Shown: piece by piece, positions 1-6,409 of the stretch
Layout of the letters: each line of letters opens with the position of its first letter
Position numbering within the stretch: the first letter of the stretch is position 1
Assembly: GCA_964343305.1 (NCBI GenBank)
Contig: CAYFJO010000234.1
Location: forward strand, 1-16,263
DNA from: CAYFJO01 sp964343305
GTDB lineage: Bacteria > Planctomycetota > Planctomycetia > Pirellulales > Pirellulaceae
Reading direction: 5' to 3'
DNA length: 16,263 bases
Translations under genes and position numbers: made by a program
Notes under the pieces: model-generated
The model's input: only the letters and a program-made list of their open reading frames with translations
What the model was told of the DNA's origin: nothing
Databases searched by the model: none

Positions 1-70
1 ACCGGGACTACTTAAATGCGGATTTATCAATGTAATCGGCAATCCGAAATCCAGAATCCGCAATTCAATT

Positions 71-144
71 GGCACGGTAGACCAACGGCAGGAGTCGCCA
101 CGCTTAGAACGTGGACAGTGTGAGTTCAAATCTCACCCGTGCTA
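71..144 (+). tRNA. tRNA with UAG anticodon, nominal tRNA-Leu(TAG), class I fold
   Basis: A full cloverleaf can be drawn by hand. The acceptor stem pairs 71-77 with 137-143 (one G-T), the D arm has a short GAC/GTC stem with the loop GG, the anticodon stem CCACG/CGTGG encloses the loop CTTAGAA, and the T arm GTGAG/CTCAC carries TTCAAAT. The anticodon at 105-107 is TAG, which reads CUA (Leu). The variable loop is only 5 nt (115-119), whereas bacterial tRNA-Leu normally has a long variable arm. The discriminator base is A144, as in tRNA-Leu. CCA is not encoded. The tRNA assignment is firm; the amino acid is by anticodon only. Confidence 0.88.
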
Positions 145-148
145 CTGA

Positions 149-198
149 AGAGTCGAGAGATGAGGGTCAAGAGACAAAAGCTTCCTGCTCTCGACTCT
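149..198. repeat. 11-bp inverted repeat between tRNA genes
   Basis: AGAGTCGAGAG at 149-159 is exactly complementary to 188-198, separated by 28 nt that contain related short blocks (GAGGGTC, CAAGAG). It lies between the UAG tRNA and tRNA-Asp. There is no T-run after it, so it is not a classic terminator. It may be a processing stem in the tRNA transcript or an intergenic short repeat. Confidence 0.5.
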
Positions 199-224
199 AG
201 ACCCTTGCCAATCGACCAAACAAC

Positions 225-297
225 GTCCTCGTGGAGCAGCGGAGTGCTCGCCTGCCTGTCACGCAGGAGGTCGTCGGTTCAAATCCGATCGGGGACG
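225..297 (+). tRNA. tRNA-Asp(GTC)
   Basis: The acceptor stem is GTCCTCG (225-231) with CGGGGAC (290-296). The anticodon stem CCTGC/GCAGG encloses CTGTCAC, giving anticodon GTC at 258-260. The T arm GTCGG/CCGAT encloses TTCAAAT and the variable loop is 5 nt. The discriminator is G297, as expected for tRNA-Asp. CCA is not encoded. Confidence 0.96.
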
Positions 298-436
298 CTA
301 AAAGGTGTGTGATTTGTCAATTGGAATTTCGCGCAGCGCGGGTGGGCCAGTGCTCATTCGGGTCTCATAAGCCTGAATTGCCGGGTGCGACCCCTGGACC
401 CGTTACTTCACGTTGGATGCTCGACGTTTAACAATT

Positions 437-507
437 GCCCCGCGGGTGTGACGGACGCATCACAGTCTTCGAAACTGTGGGACAAGGTTCGATTCCTTGG
501 TGGGGTG
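437..507 (+). tRNA. tRNA-Arg(TCG)
   Basis: The acceptor stem is GCCCCGC (437-443) with GTGGGGT (500-506). The anticodon stem ACAGT/ACTGT encloses CTTCGAA, giving anticodon TCG at 469-471, which reads CGA. The T arm CAAGG/CCTTG encloses TTCGATT. The discriminator is G507. The D stem is weak (GTG with CGC) and positions 8-9 are GG rather than the usual T at position 8. The 3' half is overlapped on the other strand by the end of the integrase gene, so this tRNA is the likely integration target. Confidence 0.92.
460..507. other. int-proximal att: putative attachment site (tRNA-Arg 3' half)
   Basis: The integrase gene runs directly up to and through the 3' half of tRNA-Arg. Tyrosine integrases next to a tRNA 3' end usually use that end as the attachment site, with the tRNA restored on integration. 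No second copy of the T-arm/acceptor sequence was found elsewhere in the window, so the exact core and the partner site are unknown. Confidence 0.5.
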
Positions 508-1764
508 CTGAATACATGCGCCAACACCGGCGAATTCGCGTTTTCCCGAGGCAGTGGGTGCAGAAATGGGTGCAGTGTCATCGGCTGACAACCCCTGTTC
601 GCCGCTTACAGCACCCACTGTTGCACCCATTCTTGAGCCACCTTCTGATGAACCAATCGCTTGTTGGAAATCATCTTCGGTAACTTTCAAATAGTGCTTC
701 AGCGCAACGACGGGTGAGTTGCCAATCCATGCGGTGGCAACATGAATCGGAAATTGCTTGACGAGTTCCGTTTCGCGGGTTGCTCGCATGTTGTGGAATA
801 GTCGCGGCCACGGCTCAACGCCAGCTTGCTTCAAAATGCGAATGAATTGAGTTCTCAAATTGCTGTTGCCACCTCGATACCGCTGGATGACGTACTCAGC
901 ACCCTCTGGTGCTTGTTCAAATGCTTCCACCAAAGCTTGTCGTAATTCGGGGAAGATGGGGATGATTCGTGACGGCTTGCCTTTTTTCTTTGTCTTCGGC
1001 GACTGAACGCGGATCCGATCGCTTGCCCAGTAAATGTCACTCCAACAGAGCAAGAGCGTTTCGCTTGGCGTTCGCAGCCCACCGTATCGGGACAAAACCA
1101 CAATCAACCGCCATTCCGCATTGGGGCAAGCATCAAGAACCTTATCGATCGTTTCACGTTCGACAGTGAATTGCCTTTCTTCATTGACTTCGCTTCCTGC
1201 GGCCACTTCCGCAAACGGGTTTTCAAAGGCCGCGCCACGATTGACCGCCAGTTTGAAGATTTGCCGTGCCCGCTTAATGTGCTTGTTTGTCGTCGCTTCA
1301 GCGTGGCGCTCCAACAACCACGTTCGCCAGCCGCTTGCTTCTTCCTCCGTGATCGATCTTAGGTCGCGATTTGCACCGAAGAACTCAGTCAGCTTCGTCT
1401 GAACTTGGCGAAAATTCGCGACGGTATTGTCCGCTGAATCCTGTTTGCGGCGTTCAATGTAGGCTTGCACGAACGGCCCCAGCGTTGTCGATTCTCGTTT
1501 GGGAACCAATGCTCCGAATCCCGCCGTCCTGAGTTTGGCTGCCAAGTCATCGCCAATCTCGACGAGCCACTCGACCGTAGCCTTGCTTGGCGAACCACCT
1601 GACACCGATGCCGAAACCAGATCTTCGACTTGGGCACGGATCGCGTCCGCAGCCTTCTTGTTGATCGAGCCAAGGCGAATTGATCGCCGATGGTTGTCCT
1701 TATCGTAAAATTGCAATCGATAATGCGTCTTGCCGCCGCGTTTCTCTTTGTGAATGCTCGCCAT
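460..1764 (-). CDS. int: tyrosine recombinase/integrase of the element
   Basis: This 434-residue phage-type tyrosine recombinase would cut and rejoin DNA at the tRNA-Arg site. An N-terminal arm-binding region (about 1-85) and a SAM-like core-binding domain (about 90-190) precede the catalytic domain (about 200-370). Visible catalytic positions are Arg231 in GGLRTPSE, a lysine in the 257-263 basic strand, HNMR at 324-327 and the nucleophile Tyr358 in KHYLKV. The usual His of the LGHS motif is Asn349 (IGNS), a substitution I associate with related integrases. The last 15 residues or so (HPTKESNLVPQFRRL) are encoded by the complementary strand of tRNA-Arg, and the stop lies at the base of its anticodon arm. 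The ATG has GGAG about 10 nt upstream and follows the XRE gene by 4 nt, so it is probably the last gene of the leftward operon. Family call is secure; partner site unknown. Confidence 0.93.
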   Translation of the reverse strand: MASIHKEKRGGKTHYRLQFYDKDNHRRSIRLGSINKKAADAIRAQVEDLVSASVSGGSPSKATVEWLVEIGDDLAAKLRTAGFGALVPKRESTTLGPFVQAYIERRKQDSADNTVANFRQVQTKLTEFFGANRDLRSITEEEASGWRTWLLERHAEATTNKHIKRARQIFKLAVNRGAAFENPFAEVAAGSEVNEERQFTVERETIDKVLDACPNAEWRLIVVLSRYGGLRTPSETLLLCWSDIYWASDRIRVQSPKTKKKGKPSRIIPIFPELRQALVEAFEQAPEGAEYVIQRYRGGNSNLRTQFIRILKQAGVEPWPRLFHNMRATRETELVKQFPIHVATAWIGNSPVVALKHYLKVTEDDFQQAIGSSEGGSRMGATVGAVSGEQGLSADDTAPISAPTASGKREFAGVGACIQHPTKESNLVPQFRRL

Positions 1765-1768
1765 TCGT

Positions 1769-1987
1769 CTATTGCTCCAAATCGGAAGTAATCTTTAGTT
1801 TCAACACTTCGCCGATCTTGTCGATTGAATCATTTGTCAGCCGGCCGTCACCGCGCATGAACCGCAGTAATTGCGACGCATCGACGCCCGATGCCTTAGA
1901 AATGGCGTATCGACTGATCGGTGCGTTTTCGACGATCGCTCGCAGTTGTTCGGAAAATGATTTGCGTTGCCTTTGTGACTTTGCCAT
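1769..1987 (-). CDS. small XRE-type helix-turn-helix regulator
   Basis: This 72-residue protein has a basic N-terminus (MAKSQRQRKSF) and a helix-turn-helix: ISRYAISKASGVDAS, then the recognition helix QLLRFMRG, then DSIDKIGEVLKL, the pattern of XRE/Cro-type domains. It is almost entirely DNA-binding domain, so it probably acts as a homodimeric repressor or switch for the element. The stop is 4 nt before the integrase start, so the two genes are probably co-transcribed and translated together. Candidate operators are the repeat cluster at 2321-2434 or the ATTTGG boxes at 6812-6968, but nothing in the sequence ties it to either. Confidence 0.8.
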   Translation of the reverse strand: MAKSQRQRKSFSEQLRAIVENAPISRYAISKASGVDASQLLRFMRGDGRLTNDSIDKIGEVLKLKITSDLEQ

Positions 1988-2058
1988 CGTTCGATTCTTC
2001 CCGGTGTTATTTCTGTTTCGCTGCCATTGTTCTTATCGGGATAGTGGCTAGCAGTCAA

Positions 2059-2277
2059 TTAACAACTGTCGCCATTGGGTCGGTAGCCGATGAAAGCACC
2101 GCATAGTTTACACGTTGTGCGAATCCAGCCTGGGCGTTCGAGCGTGGGTTCATCAGACCAGTCGTTCGGATTGATGTGCTGGCCACACAGTTTCGGCTTG
2201 TCCGGTTTGGTTAGGACGACAGGGACGGATTGGCTCCACACCGCTTGTAATTGTGCCAGGATTGTTGGGTCCGTCAT
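2059..2277 (-). CDS. small zinc-ribbon-like protein
   Basis: This 72-residue protein is of unknown function. It contains KLCGQH (about residues 29-34) and a second knuckle TTCKLCGAFIGYRP (about 54-67). The pattern C-x2-H, then C-x2-C, fits a single zinc-ribbon. The motif RPGWIRTTCKLCG resembles zinc-ribbon tails found on planctomycete and phage primases, so it may be a detached primase-associated module or a DNA-binding accessory; this is inference. The ATG is preceded by an A-rich GAGA stretch rather than a good Shine-Dalgarno. A strong hairpin sits 15 nt upstream of the start, in the 5' leader. About 70 nt separate its stop from the XRE gene. Confidence 0.65.
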   Translation of the reverse strand: MTDPTILAQLQAVWSQSVPVVLTKPDKPKLCGQHINPNDWSDEPTLERPGWIRTTCKLCGAFIGYRPNGDSC

Positions 2278-2292
2278 GATTTTTCTCTTTCA

Positions 2293-2321
2293 GCGTCTGT
2301 GCCCATCAGGGGCGCAGACGC
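2293..2321. repeat. 12-bp-stem hairpin
   Basis: GCGTCTGTGCCC at 2293-2304 pairs over all 12 positions (one G-T) with 2310-2321 around the 5-nt loop ATCAG. No T-run follows on either strand, so it is not a standard intrinsic terminator. It lies between the zinc-ribbon gene and the iteron-like array, where it could be an origin structure, a single-strand initiation site or a leader stem. Confidence 0.75.
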
Positions 2322-2434
2322 CCTTATGGTCCCTTATGGGATATAGGAAGTGGGCTTCCGCTGTATTTACAGAAAACTTCCGCTGTGCGTAGGAAACCCA
2401 CTTCCGCAGTACATAGGAACTACGCTTCCTGTGT
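2321..2434. repeat. iteron-like repeat array, putative replication origin
   Basis: A tandem CCCTTATGG pair (2321-2329 and 2331-2339) is followed by four units built as TAGGAA, a short spacer, then CTTCCGCTGT. The CTTCC halves begin at 2355, 2377, 2401 and 2425, spaced 22, 24 and 24 bp. TAGGAA is clear in units 1, 3 and 4 (2344, 2390, 2414) and degraded to ACAGAA in unit 2. Unit 4 ends CTTCCTGTGT and overlaps the end of the winged-helix gene. Units close to two helical turns beside a putative initiator are typical of iteron origins. They could instead be operators. Confidence 0.65.
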
Positions 2435-2818
2435 GAGCGGCAAAATTCGGTAACGCGATACGCCACGGTTCAGCCCGCCACGATACACCACTTTCAAAAG
2501 TCCCATTTGTTCAAGTCGTTTGATTGCATCTCCGACACTGCGCGGTGTGATGCCAGCTCGCCGGGCAATGTCCGATTGTCCCGTTGCGGCGGTGCCGTCT
2601 TTTGTGTCGCGATACAACACCATCCAGACTCGGACGTCGGCGGCTTTCAAGTCCCGCATCGTGAAGTCCACAAAGTTATTCAGCACCGCGAATCTATCCT
2701 CCGCTTTTCTATTTCGCTTACCTTTCGAGGGGACCACGCTGTGTCGGTTCAACGGTGGGAACGTATCGCAACCGTCAAGGATCGGAGGATTGCCTGTTGG
2801 CCCGGCGATAATCGTCAT
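2420..2818 (-). CDS. winged-helix DNA-binding protein, possible replication initiator
   Basis: This 132-residue protein has a disordered N-terminus and a C-terminal winged helix: LKAADVRVWMVLYRDT, GQSDIARRAGITPRSV, DAIKRLEQMGLLKVV, then a wing ending YRILPL. The layout matches the helix-turn-helix of phage and plasmid replication proteins. Its 3' end overlaps the last iteron-like unit, so an initiator binding next to its own gene is plausible; this is inference. The frame is open to 2896, with further ATGs at 2869 and 2860. I chose 2818 because the preceding gene's stop sits one base before this ATG (TGA-C-ATG), suggesting coupled translation. None of the starts has a good Shine-Dalgarno, so the start is uncertain. 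A transcriptional regulator is the alternative. Confidence 0.72.
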   Translation of the reverse strand: MTIIAGPTGNPPILDGCDTFPPLNRHSVVPSKGKRNRKAEDRFAVLNNFVDFTMRDLKAADVRVWMVLYRDTKDGTAATGQSDIARRAGITPRSVGDAIKRLEQMGLLKVVYRGGLNRGVSRYRILPLTQEA

Positions 2819-2819
2819 G

Positions 2820-3020
2820 TCAATTGGTTTTGGATTCAGGGTGTTGGTTGTTACGGCCATGCAAGACATTTGCTTTGTCGCCCAATTCAAAATCACCGTC
2901 GTTATCGATGCTCAGATTTTTTCCGTCTTCGATTATCAACTTGATCTTCCCCCCACAGCACAGCAGTTCAACATCTTGAGAGACGCCTTTTGTAAGCTGG
3001 AGAAATTCGCGTAACAGCAT
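2820..3020 (-). CDS. small unknown protein of the replication operon
   Basis: This 66-residue product (MLLREFLQLTKGVSQ...) has no family I recognise. It has a two-cysteine turn (LLCCGGK) followed by beta-rich KIKLIIEDGKNLSI and a polar tail. The start at 3020 was chosen over the upstream in-frame GTG because AAAGGA lies 8 nt before it. It sits 39 nt after the helicase stop and one base before the winged-helix start, firmly inside the leftward operon. A small regulator or accessory of replication is possible, but the sequence does not show which. Confidence 0.6.
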   Translation of the reverse strand: MLLREFLQLTKGVSQDVELLCCGGKIKLIIEDGKNLSIDNDGDFELGDKANVLHGRNNQHPESKTN

Positions 3021-3059
3021 GTCGTTTGTCCTTTCGTTGGCAAAAAACACTCATCATCG

Positions 3060-3968
3060 TTAATCGTCTGGTGCGGCCTCAGTCTCGTTCCACATCGTTG
3101 CAAGTGCGGTTCTCAATTTGCGAGAGTCTTCGCTCATTGGCGGCTCCGCCACAATGAATGATTGTGTTGCCCCGTCAAAATCGAACACGATATCGATCGG
3201 TTCGGTGTGTCGCGCCTTGAGGTGTTTCAATTGCACGCCAGCGTCTCGGTATGGTGCCAGAATGAACGCATCATCCGCACCAAACTCCAATTCGGATGAT
3301 TCGCGAAACGATGCCAGATTCAATCCGTCCGCCGAGTAACTGCTTCGACCCTGTTTGTCTTTGGTGCGAGCCACGGCCGCCACGACGATGACCGCAACGC
3401 CCGCGTCGGCGAATTGCCGCAAGTAGTTCATCGTCGCATCGACCGAGCCTCTACGGTCGCCATGCTTGCCCGGCGCGGAAATACGCTGGATGTAATCCAA
3501 AACGATCAACTCGGCGTTGAATCCGTCCGCCGTTGCAGCCACGTTCGCCAGATCAAACGGCGGTCGTACAAAACAAAGTCGCTCGGCAATCGCTTCCAAG
3601 GTGTTCATTGCCTGGTCGATCCGATCGGCATGACATCTACCAAGTCGTCGATAACGTATGTCATCAACCGCAACACCCGATAACCGAGCGAGTTGACGGT
3701 CAAGTAGTACCTTCGCAGGCATTTCCACGTTGCAAACCACAGCCCGCAACGTCGTCGTCAGCCGCAAGGCGTCGATCACACATTGCATCGTAAATGCCGT
3801 CTTGCCCGCAGCCGGCGCGCCACCGATGAGAGTCACCCGCTGGGGACCAATCTCGACGCGTGCTAGTTCCCCTCGCCCGACTGGAAATAAGATCGGCGGT
3901 TCGCCGGTCAACACATCGTCTCGCCACTGGTCGAACACATCGGCGGCTAGTTGGTAATTCGTTTTCAC
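3060..3968 (-). CDS. DnaB/RepA-like RecA-fold replicative helicase
   Basis: The protein has 302 residues from the GTG at 3968. It contains Walker A GGAPAAGKT (49-57), the catalytic glutamate in NVEMP (equivalent to the SLEMP of DnaB), Walker B ELIVLDYIQ (153-161), and a basic KHLKARHTEP strand (248-257) where DnaB has its KxRxG arginine-finger region. It lacks the DnaB N-terminal domain, and at about 300 residues versus about 450 it matches lone C-terminal-domain helicases such as RepA of RSF1010. It probably unwinds element DNA as a hexamer with the neighbouring primase. The frame extends 4 codons upstream to another GTG, but GGAG lies 11 nt before 3968 and that start forms a GTGA overlap with the previous stop. 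A recombination ATPase is a less likely reading. Confidence 0.86.
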   Translation of the reverse strand: MKTNYQLAADVFDQWRDDVLTGEPPILFPVGRGELARVEIGPQRVTLIGGAPAAGKTAFTMQCVIDALRLTTTLRAVVCNVEMPAKVLLDRQLARLSGVAVDDIRYRRLGRCHADRIDQAMNTLEAIAERLCFVRPPFDLANVAATADGFNAELIVLDYIQRISAPGKHGDRRGSVDATMNYLRQFADAGVAVIVVAAVARTKDKQGRSSYSADGLNLASFRESSELEFGADDAFILAPYRDAGVQLKHLKARHTEPIDIVFDFDGATQSFIVAEPPMSEDSRKLRTALATMWNETEAAPDD

Positions 3969-4267
3969 TGCGCGGCCCACTCCAGGTGCCAGCGTTCACC
4001 AGTGAACTTGTCGGCGAAGTTGAGGGATTCGAGCATGACATGTCCATCAGGCACGGCTCGCAATATGTCTCGTACCTCCTCAAGCGTCAGTCCAGTAGCA
4101 AAATGAAGCACGCCTTCAAAGGTCGTATACTCGAATTGAATAGGCAGAAAATGAGTGCTTTGCTTGCGGCACAAATCGACTGCTCTAAACAGCGCTTCCC
4201 AGTAGTCGGATGGAAGTTCGAAACGAAACGCAAAGCGTGTAACTGTTCTTTCTTTGTTGTCATTCAT
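3965..4267 (-). CDS. 100-residue unknown protein between primase and helicase
   Basis: I do not recognise a family. The protein begins MNDNKERTVTRFAFRF and is mixed alpha/beta, with aromatic-rich segments (SDYWEALFRAVDL, ADKFTGERWHLEW) and a helix LTLEEVRDILRAV. It has no cysteine pairs, signal peptide or membrane segment. The start overlaps the primase stop by ATGA, and its own stop overlaps the helicase GTG, so three proteins are made in a translationally coupled row. That position suggests a small adaptor or loader linking primase and helicase; this is inference only. Confidence 0.7.
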   Translation of the reverse strand: MNDNKERTVTRFAFRFELPSDYWEALFRAVDLCRKQSTHFLPIQFEYTTFEGVLHFATGLTLEEVRDILRAVPDGHVMLESLNFADKFTGERWHLEWAAQ

Positions 4268-5241
4268 TTATCTCTCCAATCTTGTTTGTTCTTGTAATTC
4301 AATCCACATTCAATTTGTCGTTTCACTTCCTTGGGCGGCAAACCTGCGTCGAGTGCCGACTCGGCCAACAAGGCATGTGCAAGTTCAGACGAACATCCAA
4401 ACTCGGCGAGATTCGCCGCCGCCGAAAACAGTAAGCGATGTCGATCGCCAAGGCTGGCACCGTCTTGAATGAATTCCCGTGTCGCACGGTTTAGCGTTGA
4501 CGATCCATTTAGATTGGCTCGTCGCTGCTTGGCGGCTTTGAGTTGACAAGCAACTTGATCAATCGCACCTTGCCAATCATCGACGGCACGCTGGTTCGTT
4601 TCAGGTGGTTCTGAAATCTCGAACGGCTCTGGTTCGCTTGCGCGTTCAACAATGGCGTTCGTTTTGACTTTCAGCAGTTCATCGAACGTCAGACACCGTT
4701 TATGAAGTCCCGTTCTTGAATGCCGAGAATTCGGTGCGCGAAACGCTCGCACCTTGTCGTAAACACCGTTGTCGATTGCAACCGTAATTGAATCGGCCAA
4801 GCGTTCTGCGAAGCATCGCGCAAATCGATTGAAGCCGGTCGACGGCTCGGCACGAAACAACGAAGTCGGCAGGCCGATGTGAAAACCCTTCGAGCCACTA
4901 AAGAAGATCAGCAGTTCATTGCCGTCCAAGTCGTATCGCTCGCAGATCGACGCACACAATTGCTGTGCGTCCGTTCTGGCCGCTTGCTGGTCGTTTTCCC
5001 GGTCAATGTCCAACCAGAGCCACAACGCAAAGCAATCGCCGTTGTAGCCCTTTGTCGAACCCGTCGAGTTGAGAAAGTCGGCGAATGCCGGGCCGAACGT
5101 GAACGCCGAAAGATAACTTTCTTTGTCCACGTCGGCCCGATAGTCACAATCGGCGTAGGCAGCGAATGCCTTTTGCCAATCAGTCAGTCGTCGCTCATTG
5201 CGACAATCACCGACGATACGAAATCCGTAGTTCGTCGCCAT
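4264..5241 (-). CDS. archaeo-eukaryotic-type primase with PriCT-like C-terminus
   Basis: A 325-residue AEP-superfamily primase or primase-polymerase that would make primers for element replication. Motif I is LDID (77-80, metal-binding acidic pair), motif II is SGSKGFHIGLP (115-125), and the third acidic position is likely Asp162 in VYDKVRAF, followed by RAPNSRHSRTGLHKR (168-182), which resembles the conserved nucleotide-binding strand of AEPs. The last 70 residues (GDRHRLLFSAAANLAEFG ... PPKEVKRQIECGL) look like a helical primase C-terminal domain of the PriCT type. No zinc knuckle is visible in it; the separate zinc-ribbon gene downstream could supply one. AGGTGGATC precedes the ATG. It follows the DUF669 gene by 12 nt and overlaps the next gene by ATGA. 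Confidence 0.85.
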   Translation of the reverse strand: MATNYGFRIVGDCRNERRLTDWQKAFAAYADCDYRADVDKESYLSAFTFGPAFADFLNSTGSTKGYNGDCFALWLWLDIDRENDQQAARTDAQQLCASICERYDLDGNELLIFFSGSKGFHIGLPTSLFRAEPSTGFNRFARCFAERLADSITVAIDNGVYDKVRAFRAPNSRHSRTGLHKRCLTFDELLKVKTNAIVERASEPEPFEISEPPETNQRAVDDWQGAIDQVACQLKAAKQRRANLNGSSTLNRATREFIQDGASLGDRHRLLFSAAANLAEFGCSSELAHALLAESALDAGLPPKEVKRQIECGLNYKNKQDWRDK

Positions 5242-5253
5242 GATCCACCTCGA

Positions 5254-5757
5254 TCAAATCTTGGTTTCCGTGGAATCGTCGCTGTCACCTTCGTCGGGTG
5301 TGCCGTCATCCGGCGCAAAGGCGTCTTTTTCCGGCTCGTCAATGCCGAGTACGTCAAACTTGCGGACCCGATTGAATTCACTGCCATCGTCTTCACGTCG
5401 CAATGCAAGTTTCACATTGCAGCGGATGAACCGAGGCAACGGTCGTTCGAGTTGCTCAAGATCGGTAACACCAAGTTTTCCCAAGTCACGCTTCGCCATC
5501 GGCAGTGCGGCTGGAGTTAGCCAGATGTCGAGCCAGAAGTGGCGGCCGATGAATTCACCCTCGATTACTTTGAATTTGAGTTTGTATCCTGGCGTGTTCC
5601 TTCGGCGGCTTTGTTCCAATTCGCCATTGACGATATGGGCGACGTATTCACCCGGCGGCAACGGTTCAAAATCGCTGGCCGCGTCGGTTTGGTTCCATTG
5701 ATTGTGAAATCCGTCTAGGCCGCCGGCTTGCTTGAGAATGTCAGAAAGTTTTCCCAT
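5254..5757 (-). CDS. DUF669-family protein, probable ssDNA-binding replication accessory
   Basis: This 167-residue protein matches DUF669, a phage family found in replication and recombination modules. Visible features are the N-terminal MGKLSDILKQAGG, PPGEYVAHIVNGEL, GYKLKFKVIEGEFIGRHFWL, then LGKLGVTDLEQLERPLP, and a strongly acidic tail (DDGTPDEGDSDDSTETKI). A beta-rich OB-like core plus acidic C-terminus is what single-stranded DNA-binding proteins show, so SSB-like function beside the primase is inferred, not proven. The frame is open for 25 more codons upstream, but TAGGAG lies 8 nt before the 5757 ATG and the extra residues do not fit the family. Confidence 0.82.
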   Translation of the reverse strand: MGKLSDILKQAGGLDGFHNQWNQTDAASDFEPLPPGEYVAHIVNGELEQSRRRNTPGYKLKFKVIEGEFIGRHFWLDIWLTPAALPMAKRDLGKLGVTDLEQLERPLPRFIRCNVKLALRREDDGSEFNRVRKFDVLGIDEPEKDAFAPDDGTPDEGDSDDSTETKI

Positions 5758-5806
5758 GATTTGTACTCCTACGTAATTGAGATAACTTGTAAACGTGTCG
5801 ACAGTG

Positions 5807-6277
5807 TTAAATGGCCGGTTTTGCTTTAGCAACGCTGGAGCCGTTTACGCGCCCGATCGGACGTTCTTGCTCTCTCTGAGCGTTCTTAGACCCGCTCTTG
5901 AATCGACTCCGTGCGCCGCCAGCCACTAGCTTTCGACGATGTTCTTCTGAAAGTCGCCTATTTGTTCGAGGACGAAGAAGTTGGGCAACTTGTTGGAAGT
6001 TGGCAACGTCGAAGACAAAATTGATACCATCATCACCATCCTGGAACACTTCGACGTAGTCGAGAGAAGCTAGTTTGTTCGCGATCGGCCCGCGATGGTT
6101 TGTACTCGCACCAAGCAGCGAGCCACCATAGGGAAAGATGTGCCCGTTTCGACACGGGATGATGGCGAGCCAAGGGTCAAGAACCCTGCGTCCGCCCAGT
6201 TCGTTTTCGACTCGATAAGAGTTTCCGAATTCAATGCGTAGATCAACGCATTTCGTATGTGTACAATTATCAAGCAT
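5807..6277 (-). CDS. unknown 156-residue element protein
   Basis: I do not recognise this family. The N-terminal half has CTHTKCVDLRIEFGNSY and IPCRNGHIFPYGG; the cysteine/histidine pattern could bind zinc. The middle (LASLDYVEVFQDGDDGINFVF) looks like a small alpha/beta or winged-helix fold, and the C-terminus is very basic (LLRPRTNRRLSEEHRRKLV, then a lysine/arginine-rich tail), suggesting nucleic-acid binding. The start at 6277 was chosen because AAGGA lies 9 nt upstream; the frame stays open to 6358, but that would place a hairpin terminator inside the coding region. It lies 49 nt before the DUF669 start in the leftward operon. Confidence 0.68.
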   Translation of the reverse strand: MLDNCTHTKCVDLRIEFGNSYRVENELGGRRVLDPWLAIIPCRNGHIFPYGGSLLGASTNHRGPIANKLASLDYVEVFQDGDDGINFVFDVANFQQVAQLLRPRTNRRLSEEHRRKLVAGGARSRFKSGSKNAQREQERPIGRVNGSSVAKAKPAI

Positions 6278-6325
6278 TGAGAATGTCCTTGTTCGTTTGC
6301 GGCGAGTGAGGGTCAAAATCAGATT

Positions 6326-6355
6326 GCCCGTTGGTACCAGCCAACGGGTTTTTTT
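6326..6355 (+). terminator. intrinsic terminator facing rightward
   Basis: CCCGTTGG (6327-6334) pairs perfectly with CCAACGGG (6341-6348) around TACCAG, followed by seven T residues on the plus strand. All nearby genes run leftward, so the T-run is on the wrong side for them. It should stop rightward transcripts coming from within the element. Confidence 0.78.
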
Positions 6356-6409
6356 CATTCAGTCGAGTTTGTAGTTGGGCTTGAAGAGTGGATGCCTTGT
6401 CACGATCCT

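Noticed and set aside
231..683. Three rightward frames over the tRNA-Asp and tRNA-Arg genes.
   Set aside because: They run through tRNA genes and the integrase antisense strand and show no conserved protein pattern.
6279..6358. Longer start (6358) for the 156-residue protein.
   Set aside because: The extra 27 residues would translate the 6326-6355 hairpin; the ATG at 6277 has a proper AAGGA site.
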